Source: Candidatus Puniceispirillum marinum IMCC1322 (GTDB lineage: Bacteria; Pseudomonadota; Alphaproteobacteria; Puniceispirillales; Puniceispirillaceae). Taken from it: a stretch of DNA of 64,000 nt. Below the pieces are notes generated by a model, which was not told the origin of the DNA, ran no database searches, and saw only the letters and a program-made list of their open reading frames with translations. The DNA is taken from the NCBI RefSeq assembly GCF_000024465.1, contig NC_014010.1:62001-126000 (forward strand), given 5' to 3'. The position numbers and the translations under genes are program-made. Of the stretch, positions 1-9,442 are shown piece after piece (within the stretch, counting starts at the first letter, position 1; each line of letters opens with the position of its first letter).

Positions 1-1211
1 GCTTTATATTGTGCCATGAATGCTGTGCGCTCGGCCTGTGACATGACATCATCTATATCATCAAAAATCCCGCCACAGCGTTCCTCGACAAGCGTCAGCA
101 GGCCAAATGGCCCGTCATTACGATTGCGAAGCACCACTTTTGCAATGGGCGCAGATAATGCGTCGTCATAGGCTTTTAGGGCGTCGGTTGTGATGCCATA
201 TTGCAAAAGCATTTTGGCAAATATGCGGGTATCGATAATCGCCTGACTGGCGCCATTCGATCCGGTCGGATACATCGGATGCGCCGCATCTCCTATCAAG
301 GCCACACGATTTTCAATCCAGCATTTCAGCGGGTCACGATCAATCATCGGATTTTCATAGGCAGCGTCCGCAGCCTTTATCATGGCTGGTACATCAAGCC
401 AGTCAAACTGAAACGAGCTGAAATGATGCACAAAACTATCTATTTCAACAGGACGGAACCAGCCACTTTTTTCCCAGCCATGCGCAGGATCAACGGCAAC
501 CTCGGCGATCCAGTTAGTCGTTGCCAGACCGTCGGCATCCATTTGTGAAATGGGATAAATTATGACCCGATTGTTCCGCGTCCCAAGCCCGAGAAAAGAA
601 GAGCCTGTTCGTACCGGACGCATGCGTGTGGTGCCGCGCCACATGATCGTGCCACCCCAATGAATGGGCGGCTGTGTTGGGTGCATCTGGGCGCGAATTC
701 TGGAATGAATGCCATCAGCGCCAATCAGTAAGCTGGCTTTTTGCGAGATTATTGTGCCGTCGGCGGTTTCAATGCGCGCGGTGACGCTTTTGTCATTATT
801 TTTATCATAACCTATGACGCGGTGCCCAAGTTTGACCGCATCAGCACCCAGCCTTTCTAACACCTTTTTGTAAAGTAACATATGAAACTGACCACGATGA
901 ACCGCGTATTGTGGCCATTTATATCCAGCCTTTTGGCCGCGTGGTTCACTGTAAATTTCGGCACCATTTAGTCCCAGCAAAGCCCATTCGGATGATTGGA
1001 TGCCAATCGTGTCGAGAGCTGTTGCATCTATGCCAAGGTCGCATAATTCCCGAACAGCATTTGGTTGCAGATTAATGCCCACACCCAGAGGCCGCATGTC
1101 CTGTGCGGTTTCATAAACCATACAGGGAATACCAATCTGGTGAAGGGTCAAGGCCATGACCAATCCGCCAATGCCACCACCGGCAATTATTATCTGATGA
1201 TCATGTTGCAT
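1..1211 (-). CDS. FAD-dependent aromatic-type monooxygenase (3' end outside window)
   Basis: Flavoprotein hydroxylase of the salicylate hydroxylase/PhzS type, expected to use NAD(P)H and O2 to hydroxylate a small, often aromatic, substrate in the cytoplasm. About 403 residues are visible and the C-terminus lies beyond the left edge. Residues 10-15 (GGGIGG) form the N-terminal FAD dinucleotide fold, GADG near residue 165 is the second conserved motif, and GDAAHP near 305 is the FAD ribityl-binding motif. The ATG at 1211 has an AGGTGA ribosome-binding site about 9 nt upstream. It lies 61 bp downstream of the family-3 binding protein on the same strand, so the two may be co-transcribed. The substrate cannot be read from sequence. 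Confidence 0.85.
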   Translation of the reverse strand, partial: MQHDHQIIIAGGGIGGLVMALTLHQIGIPCMVYETAQDMRPLGVGINLQPNAVRELCDLGIDATALDTIGIQSSEWALLGLNGAEIYSEPRGQKAGYKWPQYAVHRGQFHMLLYKKVLERLGADAVKLGHRVIGYDKNNDKSVTARIETADGTIISQKASLLIGADGIHSRIRAQMHPTQPPIHWGGTIMWRGTTRMRPVRTGSSFLGLGTRNNRVIIYPISQMDADGLATTNWIAEVAVDPAHGWEKSGWFRPVEIDSFVHHFSSFQFDWLDVPAMIKAADAAYENPMIDRDPLKCWIENRVALIGDAAHPMYPTGSNGASQAIIDTRIFAKMLLQYGITTDALKAYDDALSAPIAKVVLRNRNDGPFGLLTLVEERCGGIFDDIDDVMSQAERTAFMAQYK

Positions 1212-1272
1212 TTATCGATATCACCTGGTTTTACAATAAATAATGACTGTCTATTCTGGGTCGAGACATCCG

Positions 1273-2004
1273 TCATGGCCGCGCAGGCGGTATTGTCAAT
1301 TTTGACAAAACATTATGCTTTTCAAGAGATGCACGAATAAAGCCATTATTGATCAGGGTAGCAACGACATCATTCAAAAATTCAACAATCTCCGGATTGT
1401 TTTTTCTAACACCCATTGCCTGTTTGATCGCGGTGAATGGAGGTTTGATGATCCGATAGCCGGATCTGATCGATAATTCTTCTTCAAGTTTTGGCAGCAA
1501 GCCCGCCAATATAGCGGCCTTTCCCTGCCGAAAACATTCATGCGATTTTGCAATAGATTCTGCTGAAACAATTTCGGCGTTTTTGAAGTTTTCCCGTAAC
1601 CACAACTCATAGGCGCTACGCTCTGATACAGCTATTGTGGCACCCAATCTGTCAACATCACTGTTAGTCTGAAACTCTGAGTCATCACGCACGAGAAAAT
1701 GCGTGTCTATAAGGACATAAGGATCACTAAAATCAATGGTTTTGCCTCGTTCAACTTCAGATGCGATATTACCGATATCCCATAAGTCCTGATCTACGGC
1801 ATCGGCTAATTGTCCTGGCTGGTCAAACAATACAAATCGGCAAGGTACGTCAAGAATTGATGCTACATGCTTGGCTATATCTGGTGAAATGCCAATCGGG
1901 GTGCCATCATCCTGTCGCCCCGAAACAAGCAGACTATTGCCAAGATTAATAGCCACGCGCAAAACACCCGTTGGTGCTAGTGCCTTTTGAAGTGGTTTTT
2001 TCAT
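1273..2004 (-). CDS. Family-3 solute-binding protein homologue without signal peptide
   Basis: 243-residue homologue of the amino-acid-type (SBP family 3) periplasmic receptors. The start of lobe 1 (GVLRVAINLG, residues 13-22), the hinge and the C-terminal lobe are recognisable. Unusually, the protein starts MKKPLQKALAP and goes straight into the fold. In this frame an in-frame stop lies about 30 nt upstream of the ATG with no start codon before it, so no signal peptide can be recovered. It may be a cytoplasmic sensor or enzyme-like relative rather than a transporter receptor; no matching permease or ATPase adjoins it. The ribosome-binding site is weak. Family assignment is good; role unknown. 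Confidence 0.7.
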   Translation of the reverse strand: MKKPLQKALAPTGVLRVAINLGNSLLVSGRQDDGTPIGISPDIAKHVASILDVPCRFVLFDQPGQLADAVDQDLWDIGNIASEVERGKTIDFSDPYVLIDTHFLVRDDSEFQTNSDVDRLGATIAVSERSAYELWLRENFKNAEIVSAESIAKSHECFRQGKAAILAGLLPKLEEELSIRSGYRIIKPPFTAIKQAMGVRKNNPEIVEFLNDVVATLINNGFIRASLEKHNVLSKLTIPPARP

Positions 2005-2353
2005 AAAGTTATGTCCACAGATTAGATGAAATTGTTAGCTATATGTCTGACCAATTTCAAAGATTTGGGAATTTTAGAGACTTTTGATTATCTGGACGTA
2101 TATTTTATTATTTATGATTCAAATTTTAGAAGACTTTATAGGCAATCGCAAGCAAGGAACACTATGATAGCAAGCCTGTTCTGTGTTAAAATAAACTAAT
2201 CTTGAAGGATCTAAATGTTATTAAACAGATATTTGAGAACCAGATATTTGAACAATGTTCCAAACTAATTTTTAGAAATAGGTGATAACGAAATTCGAGA
2301 TCCTGTTGGTCGAAAATTGTCGTTGTAAGCAAAACCAGCCTAGAGGAATGAAA
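2005..2353. promoter_or_regulatory. AT-rich divergent intergenic region
   Basis: 349 bp between the divergent binding-protein gene and the thiolase gene. It is clearly more AT-rich than the flanking genes and must carry both promoters. I see no convincing -35/-10 pair, operator palindrome or small ORF. The only certain signal is the AGAGGA ribosome-binding site at 2342-2347 for the thiolase. Confidence 0.4.
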
Positions 2354-3532
2354 ATGTCGGATTCAGTTGTTATTCTAGGGGGAAAACGCTCTGCCATTGG
2401 TAAATTTGGTGGCGCGTTAGCCGGAACTTCTCCAGCATCATTGGGTAGTATTGTTACCAAAGCGGCGTTAGAAAGCGTTGGTGTTTCGCCACATCATGTT
2501 GATCATAGTGTTTATGGAAATGTACTCCATAGCGAAGCCCGTGATGTTTATATAGCCCGCGTTATCGCGCTTGAGGCAGGATTGCCAACACATGCGCCTG
2601 CGCTAACGGTAAATAGGCTTTGCGGATCGGGTTTGCAGGCCATTATCTCGGCCATTCAGCTTATTCAACTAGGCGATGCCAAAATAGCCATAGGTGGCGG
2701 TGTTGAGTCTATGTCCCGGACTGGTTATCTGTTGCCTCAACTCAGGTTCGGAACAAAAATGGGAGATGCAAGTGCTATTGATATGATGCTAGCGTCGCTT
2801 CATGACCCGTTTGGAAATGGACATATGGGGGTAACCGCAGAAAACATAGCGTCCAAATTCGACGTTTCAAGGGATGAACAAGATAGCTTTGCCCAGCTAA
2901 GCCAGGAACGTGCCGCCTATGCCATCGCCGAAGGCCGGTTCAAAGAACAAATTGCAGGTATTGATATAGGGCGTGGTAAAACCGCAAGTCATTTTGATAC
3001 CGATGAGCATCCACGTGCAACGTCGAAGGAAGATCTTGCAGGGTTGCGGACTATTTTCAAGGAAGATGGCAGTGTTACCGCTGGCAATGCCAGTGGTATC
3101 AATGATGGTGCGGCAGCTGTTGTTCTTGCGAGTGAGCATGAGGCCCAAGCAAAGGGGTTGCAACCAATGGCGCGGGTGCTTTCCTATGGCTTTGCTGCTG
3201 TCCCACCTGAAATTATGGGTGTGGGGCCTGTTCCAGCGTCAAAAATGGCACTTGATCGGGCCGGCATTTCAGTAGGTGATCTGGATGTTGTTGAATCTAA
3301 TGAAGCCTTCGCTGCCCAAGCCTGTTATGTAAGCCGCGAATTAGGGCTTGATCCAGCTAAAGTGAATCCGAATGGCGGGGCCATTGCGCTGGGGCATCCG
3401 GTTGGCGCCACGGGGGCTATCCTGACATTGAAGCTGGTGTATGAACTGCGCCGTATTGGTGGCCGTTATGGATTGGTGACGCTTTGCATTGGAGGTGGGC
3501 AGGGCATTTCACTGGTTGTCGAGGCACTCTAA
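2354..3532 (+). CDS. Thiolase (acetyl-CoA C-acetyltransferase family)
   Basis: 392-residue thiolase that either condenses two acetyl-CoA or cleaves a 3-oxoacyl-CoA. The acylated cysteine sits in NRLCGSG (about residue 90), the general-base histidine in GHPVGATG (about 347) and the second cysteine in LCIGGGQG (about 377), so all catalytic residues are present. The start was set at the ATG at 2354, 6 nt after AGAGGA; an ATG at 2348 abuts that site and a GTG at 2282 has none. It converges on the ABC importer operon and stands alone on its strand. Biosynthetic (PhaA/AtoB) and degradative types cannot be separated by motif alone. Confidence 0.9.
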   Translation: MSDSVVILGGKRSAIGKFGGALAGTSPASLGSIVTKAALESVGVSPHHVDHSVYGNVLHSEARDVYIARVIALEAGLPTHAPALTVNRLCGSGLQAIISAIQLIQLGDAKIAIGGGVESMSRTGYLLPQLRFGTKMGDASAIDMMLASLHDPFGNGHMGVTAENIASKFDVSRDEQDSFAQLSQERAAYAIAEGRFKEQIAGIDIGRGKTASHFDTDEHPRATSKEDLAGLRTIFKEDGSVTAGNASGINDGAAAVVLASEHEAQAKGLQPMARVLSYGFAAVPPEIMGVGPVPASKMALDRAGISVGDLDVVESNEAFAAQACYVSRELGLDPAKVNPNGGAIALGHPVGATGAILTLKLVYELRRIGGRYGLVTLCIGGGQGISLVVEAL

Positions 3533-3686
3533 AACCATCTTTTGATGATACTGATATATAGGTGAAGGTTCAGCCTGATATGGTTGTCTGTAATGGTGGT
3601 GATGCTGTCTTTTGGTCAGCTCATTCATTATGGATGAAACCGAATGAAGGTGCCGTTTTGGACTCAGGACATTAATATTTTTATGG

Positions 3687-5702
3687 TTACAGGTCGTGGG
3701 CTGGAATATGACAGTTAATTACATGGCCCGGGCTGGTCATCTGTGATGGAGGGGTATGAGTCTCGCAGATAGCCCCAACTTTGCGCGGGCAACGGCGCTG
3801 GAATGGACAACCTGATGCTGGGGGGGCCAGTTCGACAACATCGTCGGCGCTCAGTTTTGGCGCGACGTCTGGATTGGGTTCGAGTACAGCCCCTAGCAGC
3901 AGATCAGTATAGGGATGATATGGTGCTTTATAGACATCATCGGCGTGGCCAATCTCGCATAAGCGACCCTGATATAGCACCGCCACCCTGTCTGAAATAG
4001 CCTTCACGACCGCCAAATCATGCGAGACGAAAATATAGGTTGTGCCCTGACGTGTTTTTAACTCGTCGAGCAAGTCAAGAACAGCCGCCTGAACCGAAAC
4101 GTCCAGCGCGGATGTCACCTCGTCGCACAGGACAATCTCGGGTTCTGCAGCAAAGGCACGAGCCACGGCAACGCGCTGTTTTTCTCCGCCAGATAACTGG
4201 CTTGGCAGACGGTCAAGATAATGTGCGCCAAGCCTCACCCGTTCAATGAGTTCAGTGCTACGCTGACGCAAAGCGTCGCCGCTCAAGCCAAAATAGAGTC
4301 GCAGCGGTTGGGCCAGAATTTGTGCTACCGTATGACGTGGATTCAGACTGTCATCCGGATTCTGGAAAATCAGCTGAATCTGACGCAAATTTAGCGCTGG
4401 GCGCTCTTCGACTTTAGCAGTCAACGGGGTCTCGCCATGAAGCGTAATGGCGCCATCCTTTGGTGAAATTAATCCGGCAATCGCTTTTAGAATTGTGGAT
4501 TTTCCACTACCACTTTCGCCAACAAGACCAAGCGTTTCACCTTTTTCGATGGTGATATTGATGCCTTCTACGGTAGCGGGAGAGGGTTTTTTAACGGAAA
4601 ATAGGGTTTCCAGAAAATCAGTTTTAGCATAGCTGATGGCAAGGTTGTTCAACCCTAGCGCTTGCCCAGATTCAACGGTTGTCAAATCGCCTTGTCGTGC
4701 CGGTTTTTTGTTTGCCGTCGGCATCTGGTCAATCTTGTCACTATGAAAACAGCGGACGTCTTCACCGCTGTCTATGGGGATAAGTGGTGGCGACATTGAC
4801 TGGCATTTTTTATCCGCCAGGGCACAGCGGTCGGCAAAGGCGCATCCGTTAATAGCCTCGCCCGGCATTGGTGGTCGCCCGTCCAATGCCATTGGCAAGC
4901 GGGTTTGATTCAAGCGCGGTATTGATGCCAGCAAACCATGTGCATAGGGATGACGTGGCGCCAGCAAAACCTGCCGAGCCGAGCCATTAAGTACAATTTC
5001 ACCAGCATACATCACCACCACACGGTCACAGACCCTCGAGATCGCGCCCAGATCATGGCTGACATAGAGCATTGCCATATTGCGTTCACGCGCCAGATCA
5101 CGGAGCAATTCAAGAATATGCGCCTGCGTTGTTACATCCAGACCTGTTGTCGGCTCGTCAAGTAATAATGCTTCAGGTTCTCCGGCAAGTGCCATGGCGA
5201 TGGCCACCCTTTGCTGTTGGCCACCAGATAGTTCATGCGGATATCGCGTCACCAGCGCGGCCGGATCGGGAAGCCGAACTTGCGTTAGTAGTTCAACAAC
5301 ACGTGCCTTAAATTGCTGGTCATTTAGATCGCTGTGCAGGCGCAAGGCCTCGGCAACCTGTTGACCAATACGCAATGTCGGGGTGAGTGACTGACCAGAA
5401 TTTTGGGGAATGAGAGCCAATCTTCCCCCTCGGATTGCCTGTAGGTCATCGCGGTCAAGTTTGAGCATATCAACGCCATCAAAACTTACACTACCGTCAA
5501 GAGCACGAAGACCACGTTTGAAATAGCCAAGCGCGGCAAGGGCTAGCGTGCTTTTACCGGAACCGCTTTCACCAACAAGGCCAACACTCTCGCCGCGTTT
5601 GATGGTAAGGCTGACATCGCGTAGCACTTTGATCACCTTGCCGGAACGGCTGGAATAGCCAATCGACAAATTCTTGATATCAATAAAGGCTTTTTCACTC
5701 AT
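3687..5702 (-). CDS. Fused double ATPase of an oligopeptide-type ABC importer
   Basis: 671-residue fusion of two nucleotide-binding domains of the DppD/DppF (OppD/OppF) kind, powering import through the two permeases encoded just upstream. Walker A GESGSGKST occurs near residues 45 and 395, and the signature motifs LSGGQQQR near 159 and LSGGEKQR near 504. Each half ends with the cysteine-bearing C-terminal extension typical of peptide importers (CAFADRC, CPFQRRC). The start was placed at ATG 5702, one base after the permease stop, rather than at an upstream in-frame ATG inside that gene. Single-chain double ATPases also occur in YejF and GsiA. The last gene of the operon. Confidence 0.92.
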   Translation of the reverse strand: MSEKAFIDIKNLSIGYSSRSGKVIKVLRDVSLTIKRGESVGLVGESGSGKSTLALAALGYFKRGLRALDGSVSFDGVDMLKLDRDDLQAIRGGRLALIPQNSGQSLTPTLRIGQQVAEALRLHSDLNDQQFKARVVELLTQVRLPDPAALVTRYPHELSGGQQQRVAIAMALAGEPEALLLDEPTTGLDVTTQAHILELLRDLARERNMAMLYVSHDLGAISRVCDRVVVMYAGEIVLNGSARQVLLAPRHPYAHGLLASIPRLNQTRLPMALDGRPPMPGEAINGCAFADRCALADKKCQSMSPPLIPIDSGEDVRCFHSDKIDQMPTANKKPARQGDLTTVESGQALGLNNLAISYAKTDFLETLFSVKKPSPATVEGINITIEKGETLGLVGESGSGKSTILKAIAGLISPKDGAITLHGETPLTAKVEERPALNLRQIQLIFQNPDDSLNPRHTVAQILAQPLRLYFGLSGDALRQRSTELIERVRLGAHYLDRLPSQLSGGEKQRVAVARAFAAEPEIVLCDEVTSALDVSVQAAVLDLLDELKTRQGTTYIFVSHDLAVVKAISDRVAVLYQGRLCEIGHADDVYKAPYHPYTDLLLGAVLEPNPDVAPKLSADDVVELAPPASGCPFQRRCPRKVGAICETHTPPSQMTSPGHVINCHIPAHDL

Positions 5703-5703
5703 G

Positions 5704-6588
5704 CTACATTGGTGCCTTTTGTGCACGATCAATACCCAGCGCTTTGGCGAGGGCATCTGCAGTTAGGTTAATGCCTATAATTAGCGACGAAAGTGCGATC
5801 ACGGGACCAATGACACCCCATGGTGCAAAGGACATGAAACCGCGCGCATCAGAAATCATCAATCCCCAGTCTGGTGTCGGTGGTGACACACCAAAGCCCA
5901 AAAATGACAATGACGAAAAGGCTAACAACATCCACGACCAGCGCATGGCTCCTTCTACCATCAGCGTATCAAGCACGTTTGGTAGTAATTCACGCCATAT
6001 AATGCTGATCCGGCTGTGCCCCCGGGCTTTGGCCGCCCATACAAAATCGCGGGCGATCACATCATGGGTTGCGGCACGGGCAATGCGAATGACAGGAATT
6101 CCATAGAAAAAGGCCAGTGTTGGAATGAGTACTTCGACACCACTGCCAAAGGTCACGATCAGTACCAGCATTTTCAAAATCCAAGGTAGCGACAGAAACG
6201 CATCGACAACCCGCATTAGCACTTCGTCAAGACGCCCGCCAACCAAACCAAAAAGAATACCTGTAAAACCGCCCCAGATAACCGCTAGTGGGGTTGCTAC
6301 ACCAGTCACCAATAATGCCTCGCGTCCACCCATTAGGGTTCGGGAAAATACATCCCGACCAAGATGGTCAGCCCCAAGCCAGTGAATATTGTCAGGTGCC
6401 GAAAGCATGAGACCAGAATTCTGCAATTTAAAATCAAATGGGATTATGTAAGGGCTAATCAGCGCCAGCACGACATGGAACAGAACCAGCGACAAGCCAA
6501 TCGCGCCTGACGGTCGCGATACAAGATCTTTGAGAACTGTAATCGCACGGAAGCTGGATTCGGTTTTTGGGGCGAGTGCTACAGCCAT
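5704..6588 (-). CDS. ABC importer permease, DppC type
   Basis: 294-residue inner-membrane permease of the dipeptide/oligopeptide/nickel importer class. An N-terminal membrane segment precedes a short periplasmic part with the conserved HWLGADHLGRDVFSR stretch. The BPD-transp-1 domain contains the ATPase-coupling EAA loop (RAATHDVIARDFVWAAKARG) near residues 168-187. The ATG overlaps the stop codon of the upstream permease by one base (TAATG), and the ATPase gene begins one base after its own stop, so translation of the three is probably coupled. Confidence 0.92.
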   Translation of the reverse strand: MAVALAPKTESSFRAITVLKDLVSRPSGAIGLSLVLFHVVLALISPYIIPFDFKLQNSGLMLSAPDNIHWLGADHLGRDVFSRTLMGGREALLVTGVATPLAVIWGGFTGILFGLVGGRLDEVLMRVVDAFLSLPWILKMLVLIVTFGSGVEVLIPTLAFFYGIPVIRIARAATHDVIARDFVWAAKARGHSRISIIWRELLPNVLDTLMVEGAMRWSWMLLAFSSLSFLGFGVSPPTPDWGLMISDARGFMSFAPWGVIGPVIALSSLIIGINLTADALAKALGIDRAQKAPM

Positions 6589-7547
6589 TAGTTTCTCGTA
6601 TACATGGTGCGTAGCTTCGGATTGGCGATCATGGTGAGTAAATCTGCAGCCAGATTGACACAGACATAGACGCTGGCCACAATCAGCGCAATTGATTGCA
6701 CTACAGGCAGGTCGCGGTCTGAGATTGAGTCGATCATTAGTCGGCCAAGCCCGGGATAGTTGAACACCACCTCAATCACAACAACACCACCAAGTAGCCA
6801 CGCAATCGTTAAAGCAACAACATTAATCGCTGGCAACAACGCATTTGGCAGGGCGTGACGGAACACCATCTGCCAGTAGGGAACGCCTTTCAGAGTTGCC
6901 ATCTGCACATAATCGCTTGCCATCACCTCAATCACCGACGAGCGCACCATCCGCATTATATGTGCGCACATGACCAGCGATAATACGATGACAGGTAACA
7001 GAATTTCCGGAAAAAATTCTGCTGCCGGGGCGCCAGCAGATGTTAAAACGATACCTGGTAACCATCCTAGCCAGATACTGAAAATCAGTATGAGCAGGGT
7101 TGCCGAGACAAATTCTGGGATGGTCATAGCAAAAATGGCTATAGTCGAGACCATCAAGTCTGGCATACGATCGCGCCACAAGCCCGTGATCACGCCAAGA
7201 AAGAGCGCTAAAGGAACCCCAACACTCATGGCGCATAGCGCTAGTAAAAGTGAGTTTTTCAAGCGGTCGCCAACAATTTTGCTGATTTCTGTTTTACCAT
7301 CGACGGCAAGGCCAAGGTCGCCTGTAACCGCGCCGCCAGCCCATTCGCTAAAACGGTCAATAGCGGGACGATTAAGGTCAAGATCCTTGCGGCATTGCGC
7401 TAGCAATTCGTCATCCGCCTGATATTCGCCCAGATATTGAGTGCAGGCGTCTCCGGGAAGTATTTCCACGCCAGCAAAAATGATTAAAGACACCAGACAA
7501 ACGGTAACAAGGCCCAGAAAAACCCGTCTTATCAACATGAATAGCAT
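6588..7547 (-). CDS. ABC importer permease, DppB type
   Basis: 319-residue membrane permease that pairs with the DppC-type subunit. It has the family's N-terminal membrane anchor (MLIRRVFLGLV), a periplasmic domain of about 70 residues and about five further hydrophobic segments with an EAA-type loop (SDYVQMATLKGVP). The start was placed at ATG 7547, preceded by a GGGGG run at suitable distance; the reading frame stays open further upstream but without a comparable site. It follows the binding-protein gene after a 159-bp gap that contains a stem-loop. Confidence 0.9.
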   Translation of the reverse strand: MLFMLIRRVFLGLVTVCLVSLIIFAGVEILPGDACTQYLGEYQADDELLAQCRKDLDLNRPAIDRFSEWAGGAVTGDLGLAVDGKTEISKIVGDRLKNSLLLALCAMSVGVPLALFLGVITGLWRDRMPDLMVSTIAIFAMTIPEFVSATLLILIFSIWLGWLPGIVLTSAGAPAAEFFPEILLPVIVLSLVMCAHIMRMVRSSVIEVMASDYVQMATLKGVPYWQMVFRHALPNALLPAINVVALTIAWLLGGVVVIEVVFNYPGLGRLMIDSISDRDLPVVQSIALIVASVYVCVNLAADLLTMIANPKLRTMYTRN

Positions 7548-7674
7548 GTATGATGTCCCCCCGTTTGGATGGAAACGTAAACCAAACGTCAATTAAAGTG
7601 AAGGCCAGTGAGTTACCCATATTATTTTGGGTTAGACACTGGCCTACATTTTAGCTGGCCCACATTTCAGCTGG

Positions 7675-7694
7675 TTGTCTGCTCATGCAGACAA
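7675..7694 (-). promoter_or_regulatory. Intercistronic stem-loop after the binding-protein gene
   Basis: Inverted repeat with 8-bp arms (TTGTCTGC / GCAGACAA) around a 4-nt loop, 12 nt past the stop codon of the binding-protein gene on the minus strand. No U-run follows. Such hairpins often protect the upstream message from 3' exonucleases or partly attenuate transcription, which would explain more binding protein than permease. Function is inferred from position only. Confidence 0.5.
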
Positions 7695-7706
7695 TTGATA
7701 GTCAGC

Positions 7707-9188
7707 TTATTTTACAGTCACTTTGTGCCAGCGAATGGTATGGTTTTCGACAGCATCGATGCCACTGACCCGATCATTCATCACATATAGCTTTGAAACA
7801 TGATAGGGGATCAATGTGCCAGCGGTTTCGTAAAGATGCTCCTGCGCTTTTACATAAAGAGCCTTACGCTTGCTAAAGTCCAACTCACGGCGGGCATTGC
7901 CAAGCAAGGCGTCAAAGGCCTCATCCTTGTAATAGGACTCGTTCCACTTTGCTGTTGAGAGATAAATCTCATGCAGAGCAGAGTCGGCAGGACGCTCATT
8001 CCAGCGGGTTGCTGAAACAGTTTTCTGCATCCACGTATCACTCCAGTAACCGTCAGAAGGAACCTGCTTGATTGTCACGCGGATGCCAGCTTTAGCAGCT
8101 TGCTGCTGGTATGCTTCTGCAAGAATTGGCCAAGTAGGCTCCAATGTTGCAACATAAACTTCGACATCAATACCATTTGGATAGCCTGCTTCGGCAAGTA
8201 GCGTTTTCGCGCCGGCAATGTCCTGAGGGCATTTAATGTCAGCATGATACTGGTCATCGGGCTTTACCGGTGTGTCACAAGCAACCGTTGCCGCGCCACC
8301 CATGATGAGCTGAACCAGATCTTCACGATCAGCCGCCATGCGAACAGCTTGACGCACGCGCACATCGTCAAATGGCGCAACGTCGGTGCGGAATACCAAA
8401 CCACGCCAGTTGCCTGTCGGCACTTCCATCAGCTTGAATTTGTTGCTGCTGGCAAACATCGGCTTTTGCTGGTTGGTTACCGTGTTTTCAAAATCAATCT
8501 GGCCACCAAGCAAAGCCTGCATACGGGCCTGTCCATCACCAATGCCAATGATTTCCATTTTGGCAACGCCAGGTGCCCCTTCCCAGTAATCCATATTAGC
8601 TTCCAGCTTGGTAACACCGGCAGCGTCAAAGCTAACTAGTTTGAATGGGCCGGTGCCAATGCCTGATGTAGCGATTGAGTCACCAGACCCCTCTGGAATG
8701 ATTCGCAGACGATAATCCATCAACTGCAAAGGCATGTCGGCAAAAGGTGTCGACAAGGTGAATTTTACAGTCATGCTATCCAGGGCTTCCATTTTTTCGA
8801 TCATTTTGATCGCGGAACGCGCTGGTGATTTGTTTTCTGGATCCAGAACACGATTTAACGTGTAAAGAACATCGGCGGCTTCAAAACTACTACCATCATG
8901 AAATGAGACGCCGCTACGAAGTTTTAATGTCCATTCCGTAGCCGAATTATTCGCGCTCCATGACGTTGCAAGATCGGGACTTGGCGAGCCTTTCATGTCT
9001 GGACGAATAAGACGGCTCATAAGCTTTTCAGTGATTTGCATCACCCGGCCACGCGACGCCGGGTCAAGACTGGACTTGTCACCATAGCCATATTCGTGGG
9101 CTTGTCTGAATGTACCATCTGGTGCTGCTATTGCGCTTGTTCCACTAATTGACAGAATCATCGCAGAAGCAATAATCAGTTTTTTCAT
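7707..9188 (-). CDS. Family-5 (peptide-type) periplasmic solute-binding protein
   Basis: 493-residue periplasmic receptor of the DppA/OppA family. Residues 1-22 are a typical Sec signal peptide (MKKLI, hydrophobic core, ASA-like cleavage near SAIAA). The mature part shows the family blocks RSGVSFHDGSSFEAADVLYT and DVRVRQAVRMAADRE. It is first in a four-gene minus-strand operon with both permeases and the fused ATPase. A strong ribosome-binding site (GAGGAGGAAC) precedes the ATG. The ligand could be a peptide, glutathione, an opine or another small molecule; the family does not say which. Confidence 0.93.
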   Translation of the reverse strand: MKKLIIASAMILSISGTSAIAAPDGTFRQAHEYGYGDKSSLDPASRGRVMQITEKLMSRLIRPDMKGSPSPDLATSWSANNSATEWTLKLRSGVSFHDGSSFEAADVLYTLNRVLDPENKSPARSAIKMIEKMEALDSMTVKFTLSTPFADMPLQLMDYRLRIIPEGSGDSIATSGIGTGPFKLVSFDAAGVTKLEANMDYWEGAPGVAKMEIIGIGDGQARMQALLGGQIDFENTVTNQQKPMFASSNKFKLMEVPTGNWRGLVFRTDVAPFDDVRVRQAVRMAADREDLVQLIMGGAATVACDTPVKPDDQYHADIKCPQDIAGAKTLLAEAGYPNGIDVEVYVATLEPTWPILAEAYQQQAAKAGIRVTIKQVPSDGYWSDTWMQKTVSATRWNERPADSALHEIYLSTAKWNESYYKDEAFDALLGNARRELDFSKRKALYVKAQEHLYETAGTLIPYHVSKLYVMNDRVSGIDAVENHTIRWHKVTVK

Positions 9189-9442
9189 TAGAGTTCCTCC
9201 TCAATTACAAGAGTATCAGGCCTGTCCAAGGGGAGCCTGTTTTTAATGTTGATAATTTATTGAATTGCGTTGGAGCTTTGCCCTACGAATTCCCCCTCAG
9301 GCTTATTGTAACACCCCAAGTATGGATTTACCGTTTGCTGATAACAATTAAAATTAATGAATAGATTTATACAAAAAATGTATGAATTACATTTTTATAT
9401 GCGTATTGCCTATTCTATGAATTTGCAGGAAGCTGTCGGAAC

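Noticed and set aside
2272-2460. Small minus-strand ORF over the thiolase start
   Set aside because: It overlaps a strongly conserved thiolase N-terminus and has no ribosome-binding site or family match.
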